Of a DNA stretch of 64,000 nt, positions 53,161 through 62,481 are shown in pieces. This DNA is from Roseinatronobacter alkalisoli (GTDB lineage Bacteria > Pseudomonadota > Alphaproteobacteria > Rhodobacterales > Rhodobacteraceae). The DNA lies in NCBI RefSeq assembly GCF_028745735.1, contig NZ_JAQZSM010000013.1, positions 1 to 64,000 on the forward strand. The letters are read 5' to 3'. The position numbers were made by a program, and so were the translations under genes. How positions within the stretch are numbered: position 1 is the stretch's first letter; every line of letters starts with the position of its first letter. The notes beneath the pieces were generated by a model. It did no database searches, was not told the DNA's origin, and saw only the letters and a list, made by a program, of their open reading frames with translations.

Positions 53161-54462
53161 ATGACACCGCATCATGTCGGGGCCATCATATCTGATGCCG
53201 AAGAACCCACTGGTTGCGGGCCGGTTCTGGCGAATATCGCGCCGGTGCCCCGCCCCCTGCGTCAGATGCTGTTCGACTATACCCGCGCCCATGGCAAGAT
53301 CACGCGCGCGGACATGGTGCGTGCCCTTGGCGTCAGTGCAGCATCGGTCAGTGCCGTTACCGCCGAACTGATCGCCGAAGGATTCCTGCGCGAAATCACC
53401 CTTGCCGCACCGCTGGAACCCGACCAGCCCCGTATCGGGCGTGGTCGACCACCTGTGGAGTTGGAGGTGGTTGCTGAAGCGCATTATGTTGTCGGCATGA
53501 AACTGGGGGATGTGCGCCATACTGCAGTGCTCAGCGATTTTGCGGGCCGCAGGATTGCCGAAGCCGATTTGCCGACCCGCCCCAACCGGAAAAGCCCCGC
53601 CATGCTGGTGGCCGAAGCCCGCGCATTGATGGATAAATTGCTGGCATCGCAAGGTATGCAGCTGCGCGATATCGACTCCATCGGGGTGGGTATGGCGGGT
53701 ATGGTGGATTATGCGACCGGCAATGTGCCATGGTCGCCCATGCTGAATTCGCCGGGAACTGCACTAAGCGCGCAGTTTCAGGACGCATTCGGTGTGCCGA
53801 CCTATCTGGACAATGATGCCAATCTGCTGACACTTGCGGAATTGTGGTTCGGGGGCGGGCGCAGGAAATCGGATTTCGCGGTGATCACCATTGAACATGG
53901 GGTAGGCATGGGGCTGGTGCTGTTCAACCAGCTCTATCGCGGGGGGCGCGGTGTGGGGCTGGAACTGGGGCATACCAAGGTACAACTGGACGGTGCGCTG
54001 TGCCGGTGCGGCAAACGGGGCTGTCTGGAAGCCTATGTTGCGGATTATGCGCTGGCGCGCGAAGCGGCAACCGCGCTGGACCAGCATGAAAGCCTGGCTG
54101 AAAGCCCGCTTGCCCTGCTGGAAGATCTGTTCGCGGAAGCGAAGCGCGGCAATGAAGCGGCGCTGTCCATTTTCAGGCGTGCGGGGCGGTATCTGGCGCT
54201 TGGCCTGTCGAATGTCGTGCAGATGTTTGACCCCGAACTGGTCATCCTGTCCGGTGGGCGCATGCAATATGATTATCTTTATGCCCGCGAGGTGATGGCC
54301 GAAATGCAGGCCATGACATTGATAGGTGCCCGCGCGCCCGCGCGTGTGGAAATCCATGCCTGGGGCGATCTGGTCTGGGCGCAGGGTGCAGTTGCGCTGG
54401 CGCTGGGGGCATTGACCGAGCAGCGGCTGGGCAGTTCTACCACGCGCGGCAGTGCCGCATGA
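53161..54462 (+). CDS. xylR: ROK-family xylose repressor
   Basis: A 433-residue repressor: an N-terminal winged helix (about 30-80; HGKITRADMVRALGVSAASV) and a ROK kinase-like sugar-sensing domain with the zinc motif LCRCGKRGCLEAY (about 279-291) and VTIEHGVGMGLVLFNQLYRGG (about 243-263, not counted exactly). ROK repressors of this type control xyl genes in many bacteria. The ATG at 53161 follows GGGGAGGGCAAAG; a longer frame from 53089 crosses the AT-rich promoter. It is divergent from xylF. Its stop codon overlaps the next gene as ATGA. Confidence 0.87.
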   Translation: MTPHHVGAIISDAEEPTGCGPVLANIAPVPRPLRQMLFDYTRAHGKITRADMVRALGVSAASVSAVTAELIAEGFLREITLAAPLEPDQPRIGRGRPPVELEVVAEAHYVVGMKLGDVRHTAVLSDFAGRRIAEADLPTRPNRKSPAMLVAEARALMDKLLASQGMQLRDIDSIGVGMAGMVDYATGNVPWSPMLNSPGTALSAQFQDAFGVPTYLDNDANLLTLAELWFGGGRRKSDFAVITIEHGVGMGLVLFNQLYRGGRGVGLELGHTKVQLDGALCRCGKRGCLEAYVADYALAREAATALDQHESLAESPLALLEDLFAEAKRGNEAALSIFRRAGRYLALGLSNVVQMFDPELVILSGGRMQYDYLYAREVMAEMQAMTLIGARAPARVEIHAWGDLVWAQGAVALALGALTEQRLGSSTTRGSAA

Positions 54463-55946
54463 GAGGCGCGGTTCTTGCCCTGATGATGACTGTGGCCCCT
54501 GCCCTGTCAGACACGCCGCATTTTGCCGACCTGACCCATACCATTCCCGAACATCATTATAGCGGCGGGTGGGAGCATTTCGTGGGTGGCGGCGTGGCCG
54601 CATTCGATTGCAGCGACAACGGACTGCCCGACCTGTTTCTGGCCGGTGGCGAAGGGCCTGCACTGCTGCTGCGCAACATGGGCGGCATGGTGTTCGCGCC
54701 GCAAGAAACTGACCTGCATGATGTGACAGGCGCCTATCCGCTGGATGTCGATGGCGACGGGGTGCTGGATCTGTTCGTGTTGCGCGTGGGGCCGAATGTG
54801 GTGTTGCGCGGGCTGGGGGATTGCCGCTTCCAGGATGCGACCGAAGAACTTGGCATTGATGCGGGCAATGGCTGGTCCACGGCATTCAGCGCGTGGTGGG
54901 ATGCAGGTGCGACACGGCCCGCCATGTTCATCGGCAACTACGTGGACCGCGACGACCCCACAGGGCCATTCTTTGCCTGCGATGACAACCAACTGCTGCG
55001 CCCTGATGGCACGGGCTGGGTATCGGACCCCTTCGGGCCGGGGTTCTGCCCGCTCTCGGCGCTGGCCGCACGCGATGCGCGCGACCGCATGACGTTGCGC
55101 CTGTCCAATGACAGGCATTACTATGTGCGTGGCGGCCATGAACAGATGTGGGATATTGCAGATGGCCGCTTTCTGGACAGTGCTGACGGCTGGCCTGACC
55201 TGATGCTATGGGGCATGGGCATTGCCAGCCGTGACGTGACGGGCAACGGGCTGGCCGATGTTTACCTGACATCCATGGCCGATCAGATGCTGCAACTGGC
55301 CCAGCCCGATGGCACCTATGACCCCGCCCCCTTCAGCATGGGCCACACGGCGCACCGACCGTTTGCGGGCGATGATGGCCGCCCATCGACCGGGTGGCAT
55401 GCGCAATGGGGGGATGTGAACAATAACACCCGCGCCGATCTGTTCGTGGCCAAGGGCAATGTGGACCAGATGCCTGATCTGGCCATGGCCGATCCCAACA
55501 ACCTGTTGCTGCAAGGCACGGATGGCAAGTTTTCTGAGGTCGCGCATTCCGCGGGGCTGGCGGATCCTGACCGTTCGCGCGGGGCGGCGCTGGTGGATCT
55601 GGATGGTGATGGGCGGCTTGATCTGGTGGTGATGAACCGCCGTGCGCCTGCGCGGCTGTATCGCAATGACACCGATGGGGTTGGCAACTGGCTGGGCGTT
55701 GATCTGCGCCAAGACGGGGCAAACCGCTTTGCGATTGGCGCGCGGGTGCACGTGGAAACCGAAACGGGCACGCAATGGCAGGACATCACCATCGGCGGGG
55801 GCCATGCAGGCGGACAACTAGTGCCACTGCATTTCGGGCTAGGGGACGCTATGCGCGCCGATGTGCATGTCATCTGGCCCGACGGGCGGGAAAGTCGCCA
55901 TAGCGTCGATGCCGTCAATCAGGTTATCAGCCTGCAGCCTGACTGA
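54459..55946 (+). CDS. FG-GAP/VCBS-repeat protein with ASPIC/UnbV domain (CRTAC1-like)
   Basis: A 495-residue secreted or periplasmic protein with a signal peptide (MRGAVLALMMTVAPALS). Repeats with calcium-binding-like loops follow: DCSDNGLPDLFLAGG, DVDGDGVLDLFVLR, DVTGNGLADVYL, DVNNNTRADLFVAKG and DLDGDGRLDLVVMN, forming a beta-propeller. The C-terminal 70 residues are an ASPIC/UnbV domain (NWLGVDLRQDGANRFAIGARV, then VHVIWPDGRESRH). Its start overlaps the xylose repressor stop by four bases, an odd partner, and it is convergent with a di-haem peroxidase, a combination seen in other genomes. Function is unknown. Confidence 0.85.
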   Translation: MRGAVLALMMTVAPALSDTPHFADLTHTIPEHHYSGGWEHFVGGGVAAFDCSDNGLPDLFLAGGEGPALLLRNMGGMVFAPQETDLHDVTGAYPLDVDGDGVLDLFVLRVGPNVVLRGLGDCRFQDATEELGIDAGNGWSTAFSAWWDAGATRPAMFIGNYVDRDDPTGPFFACDDNQLLRPDGTGWVSDPFGPGFCPLSALAARDARDRMTLRLSNDRHYYVRGGHEQMWDIADGRFLDSADGWPDLMLWGMGIASRDVTGNGLADVYLTSMADQMLQLAQPDGTYDPAPFSMGHTAHRPFAGDDGRPSTGWHAQWGDVNNNTRADLFVAKGNVDQMPDLAMADPNNLLLQGTDGKFSEVAHSAGLADPDRSRGAALVDLDGDGRLDLVVMNRRAPARLYRNDTDGVGNWLGVDLRQDGANRFAIGARVHVETETGTQWQDITIGGGHAGGQLVPLHFGLGDAMRADVHVIWPDGRESRHSVDAVNQVISLQPD

Positions 55947-56017
55947 AGCATCGCGGAACAAAGGCCGCAGGGTTTGAAGGGACCGTCGCGCCAGTGGCGC
56001 GGCGAAAGCCCGGAAAA

Positions 56018-56154
56018 CGCGCTATCGGCGGGCCGTCCCGCGGCCTGCCGGTTACGCCAGCGTCATAGCACGCCTTGTATGTCGGGGTATTCCGCCTGCA
56101 TAAAGTGAGCGTCTCAGATGTGGGATCGGTAGTCCCCTGCCCGCCGATAGCGCG
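56018..56154. repeat. Perfect 16-bp inverted repeat between convergent genes
   Basis: CGCGCTATCGGCGGGC (56018-56033) is repeated in reverse complement as GCCCGCCGATAGCGCG (56139-56154), with a 105-bp spacer. The 243-bp region lies between the convergent CRTAC1-like and peroxidase genes. The left side also has a GTCGCGCCAGTGGCGCG block (55985-56001). It could be a large terminator hairpin, an interspersed repeat element or a structured RNA; the sequence alone cannot decide. Confidence 0.65.
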
Positions 56155-56189
56155 GGTTATATTCATACCCCAACACTCAAACGCTCCCA

Positions 56190-57521
56190 TTACGGGTTCG
56201 GAACGACCAGTCCGCTGGGCACAGAAGGGGGCACGCCCAACTGCCCCGCCAGTGCCTGCGGGTCGCTCAAGCTGTTCAGAAAGGCCACGATATCGGCAAT
56301 ATCGTCGTCATTCAACGCGATGGGCGGGGTTTGCACGGCACCCGCAATGGCGGCAATCTCAACGGGGTCATTCATGATCAGCCAGTCGTCCACACCCAGA
56401 TCGGGCAGGATGACCTGCGCGCGGTCATAGCGTGTCAGCGCGGTCACAGGGTCGGCATGGTCGCGGATGAAACCTGCCAGCGTGGCATGTGAACCCGCAT
56501 GCCCATAGGGGGCAGAATGCGCCACATTGCGCAGCGACGGTGTGCGAAAGGCAAAAGCATCTTCATCCCGCCCTGTCACGCGCATGCGCCCTGTGTCGCG
56601 GCGGTGGGATTCAAACCGCGCGGCTTTGCCCGGCCCCAGTTGCGGCACGCCGCGCGCATGAAACCCGTGATCGGTCTGGAACGGGCCGGAATGGCAGGTG
56701 CTGCAAGTTGCACGCCCGTAAAACAGACCCATCCCGCGCGCCGCATCCTCCGGCAGGCTGGTCCCGTCGCGCAGAAAGGCATCAAACGGGCTGGTATCAG
56801 ACCGGAATTCGACAGCGACAAATGCCGCGATGGCGTTGGATATATCAGTAAAGGCAATGTCGTCAGGGGCCCCAATATTGTCATGCGTCGCGATGAAGCG
56901 CGCGGCGTAATCGGGAATGCCACGCACCCGCGCGGCAATCAGATCCCATGCGCCGCCTGCGCCGGTAATCCGGCCCTGCCGCACGGCCTGTGCGATTTCA
57001 TTCTCGCTGTAATGGCCTGCCATTTCATCGGGGCTCAGCACAGGAAACATGTTCTGCGCCGACAGAAGCGACGCGAACCCCACCATCATGTCGCCTTCCA
57101 GCGGGGTGCGCAGACCGGTTTCGCGGGTTGGGTCTTCCTCTATCCGGCCATCATGAAACATGCGGGTGAATTCATGCGCGCCAAGGTTCCACAACGCCGG
57201 TGAATTGCGCGGAATGCGCTGCTCGGGCATGTTATCCGCATCGGCCACGCGGGCTGGGCCAAGCCCCCTGCCCCCGTCCCCCAGCCCCAGCGATACCCCG
57301 TCCGAGGTGCCAAAGGCAGGGTGGTGGCATGTCGCACAGGCCACTTCACGGTTGCCCGACAGGATGGGGTCATAAAACAGATGCCAGCCAAGGCGCACCA
57401 GTTCCGGCGGATGGCTGGCATAATCCGTATCCGACACCGGGTCAGGCAAGGGGATGTCAGCCATAGCGCCGCCGGGGGCAAGCCCTGCAACCACTATCAG
57501 ACCCAAAGCGATGCACCGCAT
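56190..57521 (-). CDS. Di-haem cytochrome c peroxidase/MauG-like protein
   Basis: A 443-residue periplasmic protein with signal peptide (MRCIALGLIVVAGLAPGGAMA) and two c-type haem sites: CATCHHP (C62, C65, H66) and CSTCHSGP (about 269-276). The N-terminal LVRLGWHLFYDPILSGNREVAC and FRTPSLRNVAHSAPYGHAG near the end are typical of the CCP/MauG family. It reduces hydrogen peroxide or oxidises a protein partner. The ATG at 57521 was chosen over the longer frame because GGGGGACAGG precedes it. It is convergent with the FG-GAP protein gene. A cytochrome partner is not present here. Confidence 0.88.
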   Translation of the reverse strand: MRCIALGLIVVAGLAPGGAMADIPLPDPVSDTDYASHPPELVRLGWHLFYDPILSGNREVACATCHHPAFGTSDGVSLGLGDGGRGLGPARVADADNMPEQRIPRNSPALWNLGAHEFTRMFHDGRIEEDPTRETGLRTPLEGDMMVGFASLLSAQNMFPVLSPDEMAGHYSENEIAQAVRQGRITGAGGAWDLIAARVRGIPDYAARFIATHDNIGAPDDIAFTDISNAIAAFVAVEFRSDTSPFDAFLRDGTSLPEDAARGMGLFYGRATCSTCHSGPFQTDHGFHARGVPQLGPGKAARFESHRRDTGRMRVTGRDEDAFAFRTPSLRNVAHSAPYGHAGSHATLAGFIRDHADPVTALTRYDRAQVILPDLGVDDWLIMNDPVEIAAIAGAVQTPPIALNDDDIADIVAFLNSLSDPQALAGQLGVPPSVPSGLVVPNP

Positions 57522-57592
57522 CCTGTCCCCCTTCCCCATCGTTGCCACATAGAGTGCCGCAACAATGGGGTTGCAGCAAGGGGCCAACGCGG

Positions 57593-58735
57593 TCAGCCCT
57601 GTTGAATGACCGGCGTCCAGACCCCGCCCGCCTGTGATGAACGCAGGCAGGCATCGATGAAGCGCATACCCGAAAGCCCGTCCGACAGGCCCGGCAGGAC
57701 AGACCCCCCAGTGGTATTGTCGGCATCATGTGCGCGAATCGCATCTGCCGCTTCAAGGTAAAGCGTGGCAAACCCTTCCAGATACCCTTCGGGGTGACCG
57801 GCCGGTATGCGTGTGGTGGCAAGTCCCGCATCAGTGGCGCCCGCGCCCGCGCGTGTCAGAATCTGCGTTGGCTGGCCAAAGCGCGTGAACGCCATCTGGT
57901 TGGGGTTTTCCTGCGCCCAGTCCAGGCCTCCCTTGTCACCGTGAATACGCAGCCGCAACGCGTTTTCATTGCCGACGGCCACCTGCGATGCCCAGAGCAT
58001 GCCTTTTGCCCCGCTGGCATAGCGCAGCATCACATGGGCGTTGTCATCCACCGCGCGCCCCTCCACGAAACTGGACAGATCGGCGGCCAGCGCTTCGGGG
58101 GACTGGCCGGTCACGAATTCGGCCAGTTGCCAGGCATGGGTGCCAATATCGCCAATTGCCCCGCCCGCGCCGGACCGCGCGGGGTCGGTGCGCCATTCGG
58201 CCTGTTTGCCGGTGGCGGCTTCGGTCAGCCAGTCCTGCACATATTCGACATGCACGAGCCGCAACTGCCCCAACTCACCCCGCGCAACCATGTCGCGCGC
58301 TTGTCGGATCAGCGGATAACCCGAATAATTATGCGTCAGCACAAACAGCTTGCCCGATTGTGCCAGCACCTGTTCCAGTTGCAGCGCATCTTCCAGTTTC
58401 GACGCCAGCGGTTTGTCACAGATGACATGAATTCCCGCCTTCAGAAACGCCAGCGCAGCAGGGACATGCATATGATTGGGCGTGACAATCGCAACCGCAT
58501 CGATGCCGTCATCGCGCGCGGCTTCCGCTGCTGCCATCTGCTCAAAGCTGTCATAGCTGCGATCGGGCGCGATCCCCAGCGCGGCCGCTGATGCATGCGC
58601 GCGTGCTGCGTCCGACGACAGCGCCCCCGCAACCAGATCCCACTGCCCGTCAATGCGCGCGGCAATGCGGTGAACACCCCCGATGAACGCGCCTTCGCCG
58701 CCGCCCACCATGCCCAGTTTCAGACGTGCGCTCAT
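57593..58735 (-). CDS. Gfo/Idh/MocA-family oxidoreductase
   Basis: A 380-residue NAD(P)-dependent sugar oxidoreductase: Rossmann MVGGGEGAFIGGVHRIAAR (about 9-27) and the conserved AIVTPNHMHVPAALAFLKAG plus VICDKPLASKL (about 82-112), where the lysine of CDKP is catalytic. The C-terminal domain has GAIGDIGTHAWQLAEFVTG (about 193-211). It likely oxidises or reduces a xylose-derived or similar sugar. It is the last gene of the xylo-oligosaccharide operon; its ATG overlaps the isomerase stop as TAATG. Confidence 0.88.
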   Translation of the reverse strand: MSARLKLGMVGGGEGAFIGGVHRIAARIDGQWDLVAGALSSDAARAHASAAALGIAPDRSYDSFEQMAAAEAARDDGIDAVAIVTPNHMHVPAALAFLKAGIHVICDKPLASKLEDALQLEQVLAQSGKLFVLTHNYSGYPLIRQARDMVARGELGQLRLVHVEYVQDWLTEAATGKQAEWRTDPARSGAGGAIGDIGTHAWQLAEFVTGQSPEALAADLSSFVEGRAVDDNAHVMLRYASGAKGMLWASQVAVGNENALRLRIHGDKGGLDWAQENPNQMAFTRFGQPTQILTRAGAGATDAGLATTRIPAGHPEGYLEGFATLYLEAADAIRAHDADNTTGGSVLPGLSDGLSGMRFIDACLRSSQAGGVWTPVIQQG

Positions 58736-59793
58736 TATGCAATCCCCAGCATGGCGCGGATCTGCGCGATATCGGTTTTGGCGCCTGCGAAATCGTCAAA
58801 CGCCTTGTCGGTCACGTCGATGATGTGCTGCGCGATGAAAGGCGCACCTTCGGCCGCGCCTTGTTCCGGTGATTTCAGGCAGCATTCCCATTCCAGCACG
58901 GCCCAGCTGTCATATCCATATTGGGCCAGTTTGGAAAAGATCGCCGCGAAATCAACCTGGCCATCGCCAAGGCTGCGGAACCGGCCCGCGCGGTTCAGCC
59001 ATGGCTGATAGCCGGAATAAACGCCCTGCCGCCCATCGGGGTTGAATTCCGCATCCTTGACGTGAACGGCGCAGATGCGGTCATGATAGATATCGATGAA
59101 GGCCAGATAATCCATCTGTTGCAGCAGGAAATGCGACGGGTCGTAATTGATGCGCGCGCGGGTATGTCCGTCCAGCGCGTCCAGAAACATTTCCCATGTC
59201 GCACCGTCAAAGACATCTTCGCCGGGGTGAATTTCATAACCGATATCAACGCCGTATTCGTCATAGACATCCAGAATAGGCCGCCAGCGACGGGCCAGTT
59301 CGGCAAATGCCTCGTCTATCAGGCCAGCGGGGCGCTGTGGCCAGGGGTACAGGAACGGAAACGCCAGCGACCCGGTAAAGCTGACGGACGTGTCCAGCCC
59401 CAGATGGCGACTGGCGCGCGCGGCCTTTTTCACCTGATCCACGGCCCATTCCTGCCGCGCTGCCGGTTTCCCATGCAGGGCGGCAGGCGCAAATCCGTCA
59501 AACGCCGTATCATAGACAGGGTTCACGGCAACAAGCTGGCCTTGCAGATGGGTGGACAATTCGGTGATTTCCACACCCGCCGCAGCGCAGATACCAGCGA
59601 TTTCGTCGCAGTAATCCTTGCTTTCGGCAGCACGGTCCAGATTGAACAGGCGTGTGTCGAATGTTGGGATCTGCACGCCTTTGTACCCCAGCGATGCGGC
59701 CCATTTGGTGATATTTTCCAACGAGTTGAAAGGGGCATCATCGCCTGCGAATTGCGCCAGGAACAGGGCTGGACCCTTAATTTTTGCGGGCAT
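58735..59793 (-). CDS. Sugar phosphate isomerase/epimerase (TIM barrel)
   Basis: A 352-residue AP-endonuclease-2-fold isomerase. The conserved metal-binding regions are visible: VDIGYEIHPGEDVFDG (about 177-192), ARINYDPSHFLLQQMDY (about 208-224) and VHVKDAEFN (about 240-248), followed by WECCLKSPEQGAAEGAPFI. It probably epimerises or isomerises a sugar or inosose acid. It lies between the GH43 gene and the Gfo/Idh gene, and a second such protein begins at 63610, so the operon handles two related sugars or two steps. Confidence 0.87.
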   Translation of the reverse strand: MPAKIKGPALFLAQFAGDDAPFNSLENITKWAASLGYKGVQIPTFDTRLFNLDRAAESKDYCDEIAGICAAAGVEITELSTHLQGQLVAVNPVYDTAFDGFAPAALHGKPAARQEWAVDQVKKAARASRHLGLDTSVSFTGSLAFPFLYPWPQRPAGLIDEAFAELARRWRPILDVYDEYGVDIGYEIHPGEDVFDGATWEMFLDALDGHTRARINYDPSHFLLQQMDYLAFIDIYHDRICAVHVKDAEFNPDGRQGVYSGYQPWLNRAGRFRSLGDGQVDFAAIFSKLAQYGYDSWAVLEWECCLKSPEQGAAEGAPFIAQHIIDVTDKAFDDFAGAKTDIAQIRAMLGIA

Positions 59794-59830
59794 TGGTTTT
59801 CCTCGTGGTTTGGTGTTTTGGGCAGGCCGT

Positions 59831-61432
59831 TCAGGCCCGTCCCGGTTCGGGAGTGTAATCGAAGCTGCGGAAATGCGCGGGCAGTGCCCGTCCGGTGATG
59901 TCGAATGCCATCATCCCGACAAAGGCGCCGGTGAAGGAACCATGTTCCCCCCGCCCGCCTTCGTCCGAAATGACCGATGCATCCAGCGCTGGCCCAAGCG
60001 GGGATGTGGTGCCACCCTGATGCCAGTGGAATTGCTGCACTGCACCGCTGACCTGCACCGACAGCCAGACAGGGCCGGGGGCCAGTGCGACCGGCTCGCA
60101 TGGCCAGCTTAACGCGCCATCAGGCCAGTCGCCATTGCAGGACATGATTGTCAGGCACCGCCCCAGCGTCTTGTCCCATGTCACGGCGGCGAAATGGAAC
60201 TTGCTGCGGTTGTAATATGTCACCAGCCCTGCGGCCTGCTGATAGGTGTCGGGGGTAAATTCCGCCAGTTCGGTTTCGGCGCTGTAATGCAGATGTTCCT
60301 GCCTGCGCGCGACCAGCGATTGTTCAAACCAGCTGCCAATGCTTTCGCGTGCGTGCAGGCGCAGCGCATCCCCCGTCAGGGTAAACAGCCGTTCGGGCTG
60401 CGGGCTGCGCAACCACTGGAATTCCGGCGGCAGGTCCGGCCCGTCAAACACGCGCCGGATGGCAGCAGCGGGCCGTGGTTCCACCTCTGTAGGGGCGGCC
60501 ACATCCAGCGCGGGCACGGGACCGCCATGCGCCAGATACAACCAGTCATCATCGGCCCAGATACATTTCTGGATCGCGGTTTCACGCCCCAGCGGCGAAA
60601 ACCGCCCCGGAAGCGGGCGCGAACACAGATGCGTATGATAGACATCACCCTGCGGTGTTTCCACAATCTGGCCATGGCCCGCGCGTTGCAGGGGCGCGTC
60701 CGGGTGGTCCCTTGACGTGATCAGATGTGTGTCGGGGTGCAGCGTGTATGGGCCATCAATCTGGCGCGCGCGCGCCATTGTTACGGCATGACCATAGCCG
60801 GTGCCCCCTTCGGCGGTGGTCAGGTAGTAGTAGCCCTTGCGTTTGAACAGATGTGGCCCTTCGACCAGTCCAATGGAACTGCCTGCGAAAATATTGTGCA
60901 CCGGGCCGGTCAGCCCGTGTTCCGGGTGCCATTCCTGCATCAGAATGCCGTCAAAGGCGGGGCTTCTCGGCCGGCCGCCCACTGAACGCCCGCAATGGTT
61001 CCATTGCATGTTCAGAAACCATTTGCGCCCGTCATCATCATGAAACAGCGACGGGTCAAACCCCGATGAATTGACATAGACCGGGTCCGACCACGGCCCG
61101 TCAATCGCGGGTGCAGTGACGATGTAGTTATGCGCATCCTTGAAATTGCCGTCCAGCCGTTTGACATCCGTGTAGACCAGCCAGAACAGCCCGTCCGCAT
61201 GGGACAGGCACGGCGCCCAGACCCCGCAACTGTCGGGATTGCCGCGCATGTCCAACTGGCTGGCCCGCGTCAGCGGGCGGCAGGCCAGTTCCCAGTTCAC
61301 CAGATCGGTGGAGCGGTGAATCTGTACGCCGGGGAACCATTCAAATGTTGATGTGGCGATGAAATAGTCATCCCCCACACGGCATATGGACGGGTCAGGG
61401 TTGAAACCGGGCAGGATGGGGTTGCGGATCAT
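59831..61432 (-). CDS. Glycoside hydrolase family 43 beta-xylosidase
   Basis: A 533-residue GH43 enzyme: a five-bladed propeller with catalytic base D13 (GFNPDPSICRVGDDYFIATS), the pKa-modulating aspartate in SGFDPSLFHDDDG, and the acid glutamate in GLVEGPHLFKRKGYYYL, followed by a C-terminal beta-sandwich (about 330-530). No signal peptide exists, so it acts in the cytoplasm on imported xylo-oligosaccharides. The ATG at 61432 overlaps the preceding gene's stop by four bases. It feeds D-xylose to XylA. Arabinofuranosidase activity is possible in this family. Confidence 0.88.
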   Translation of the reverse strand: MIRNPILPGFNPDPSICRVGDDYFIATSTFEWFPGVQIHRSTDLVNWELACRPLTRASQLDMRGNPDSCGVWAPCLSHADGLFWLVYTDVKRLDGNFKDAHNYIVTAPAIDGPWSDPVYVNSSGFDPSLFHDDDGRKWFLNMQWNHCGRSVGGRPRSPAFDGILMQEWHPEHGLTGPVHNIFAGSSIGLVEGPHLFKRKGYYYLTTAEGGTGYGHAVTMARARQIDGPYTLHPDTHLITSRDHPDAPLQRAGHGQIVETPQGDVYHTHLCSRPLPGRFSPLGRETAIQKCIWADDDWLYLAHGGPVPALDVAAPTEVEPRPAAAIRRVFDGPDLPPEFQWLRSPQPERLFTLTGDALRLHARESIGSWFEQSLVARRQEHLHYSAETELAEFTPDTYQQAAGLVTYYNRSKFHFAAVTWDKTLGRCLTIMSCNGDWPDGALSWPCEPVALAPGPVWLSVQVSGAVQQFHWHQGGTTSPLGPALDASVISDEGGRGEHGSFTGAFVGMMAFDITGRALPAHFRSFDYTPEPGRA

Positions 61433-62481
61433 GTCTGCCCTGCCCCTTTGTCCAGTTCGGATGATTGCGCCCACAGGTTGATGTTTTCTTCATCCGCCCA
61501 ACGGTCAATCTCGGCCAGTTCCGCAGCGGTGAAATCCAGATTACCCACGGCGCCTGCGCAATCCACCACCTGCGCGGGCTTTGATGCGCCGATCAGAGCC
61601 GTCGTAATGCCGCCATCGCGTAACACCCATGCAATTGCCATCTGCGCCAGTGTCTGCCCGCGGGCCGCCGCAATGTCATTGAGCTTGCGGATGTTTTCGA
61701 TCGCGCGGTCGCTGATCATGCCAGCGGCCAGCGATTTGCCCTGACTGGCGCGGCTGCCTTCGGGAATACCGTTCAGGTATTTCGTGCTCAGCATGCCTTG
61801 TGCCAGCGGTGTGAACGCGATGGAGCCGACCCCCAGTTCCTGCAAGGTCTGCTTCAGCCCGTCGCGTTCCACCCAACGGTTCAGCATATTATAGCTGGGC
61901 TGGTGAATCACGCAGGGCGTGCCAAGGTCTTTCAGGATGGCTACAGCCTGACGGGTGCGTTCGGAATTATAGCTGGAAATCCCGGCATAATGCGCGCGGC
62001 CCGACCGCACGATGTAATCCAATGCGCCCATGGTTTCTTCCAGGGGCGTGTCGGGGTCAAAACGGTGGGAATAGAAGATATCGACATAATCCAGCCCCAT
62101 ACGTTTGAGCGACGCATCGCAGGACGACACCAGATACTTGCGGCTGCCCCATTCCCCATAAGGCCCCGGCCACATCCGGTAGCCCGCCTTGGTCGAAATC
62201 ACCAGTTCATCGCGGTAAGGCGCAAAATCGGTGCGCAGTATTTCCCCGAATGCCGCTTCGGCGGCACCAGGGCGGGGGCCGTAATTATTGGCCAGATCGA
62301 AATGCGTGATTCCGTGGTCAAAGGCCGTCTGGCAAATGCTGCGCTTCACCTCATGCGGGGTGTCATCGCCGAAATTATGCCACAACCCCAGTGAGATTGC
62401 AGGCAACATCAGCCCGGACGCCCCGCAGCGCCGGTATTGCATCCGCGTGTAGCGGTCGTCTGATGCGCAATAGACACTCAT
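61429..62481 (-). CDS. Aldo/keto reductase (YghZ/MgrA-like)
   Basis: A 350-residue AKR of the YghZ (L-glyceraldehyde 3-phosphate reductase) type: THFDLANNYGPRPGAAEAAFG (about 59-79, with D and Y of the tetrad), VISTKAGYRMWPGPYGEWGSRK (catalytic K, about 94-115) and a histidine in DIFYSHRFDPDTPLEETM. It uses NADPH. The start at 62481 overlaps the end of the preceding oxidoreductase gene. Its place in a xylo-oligosaccharide operon suggests reduction of a pentose-derived aldehyde. Confidence 0.88.
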   Translation of the reverse strand: MSVYCASDDRYTRMQYRRCGASGLMLPAISLGLWHNFGDDTPHEVKRSICQTAFDHGITHFDLANNYGPRPGAAEAAFGEILRTDFAPYRDELVISTKAGYRMWPGPYGEWGSRKYLVSSCDASLKRMGLDYVDIFYSHRFDPDTPLEETMGALDYIVRSGRAHYAGISSYNSERTRQAVAILKDLGTPCVIHQPSYNMLNRWVERDGLKQTLQELGVGSIAFTPLAQGMLSTKYLNGIPEGSRASQGKSLAAGMISDRAIENIRKLNDIAAARGQTLAQMAIAWVLRDGGITTALIGASKPAQVVDCAGAVGNLDFTAAELAEIDRWADEENINLWAQSSELDKGAGQT

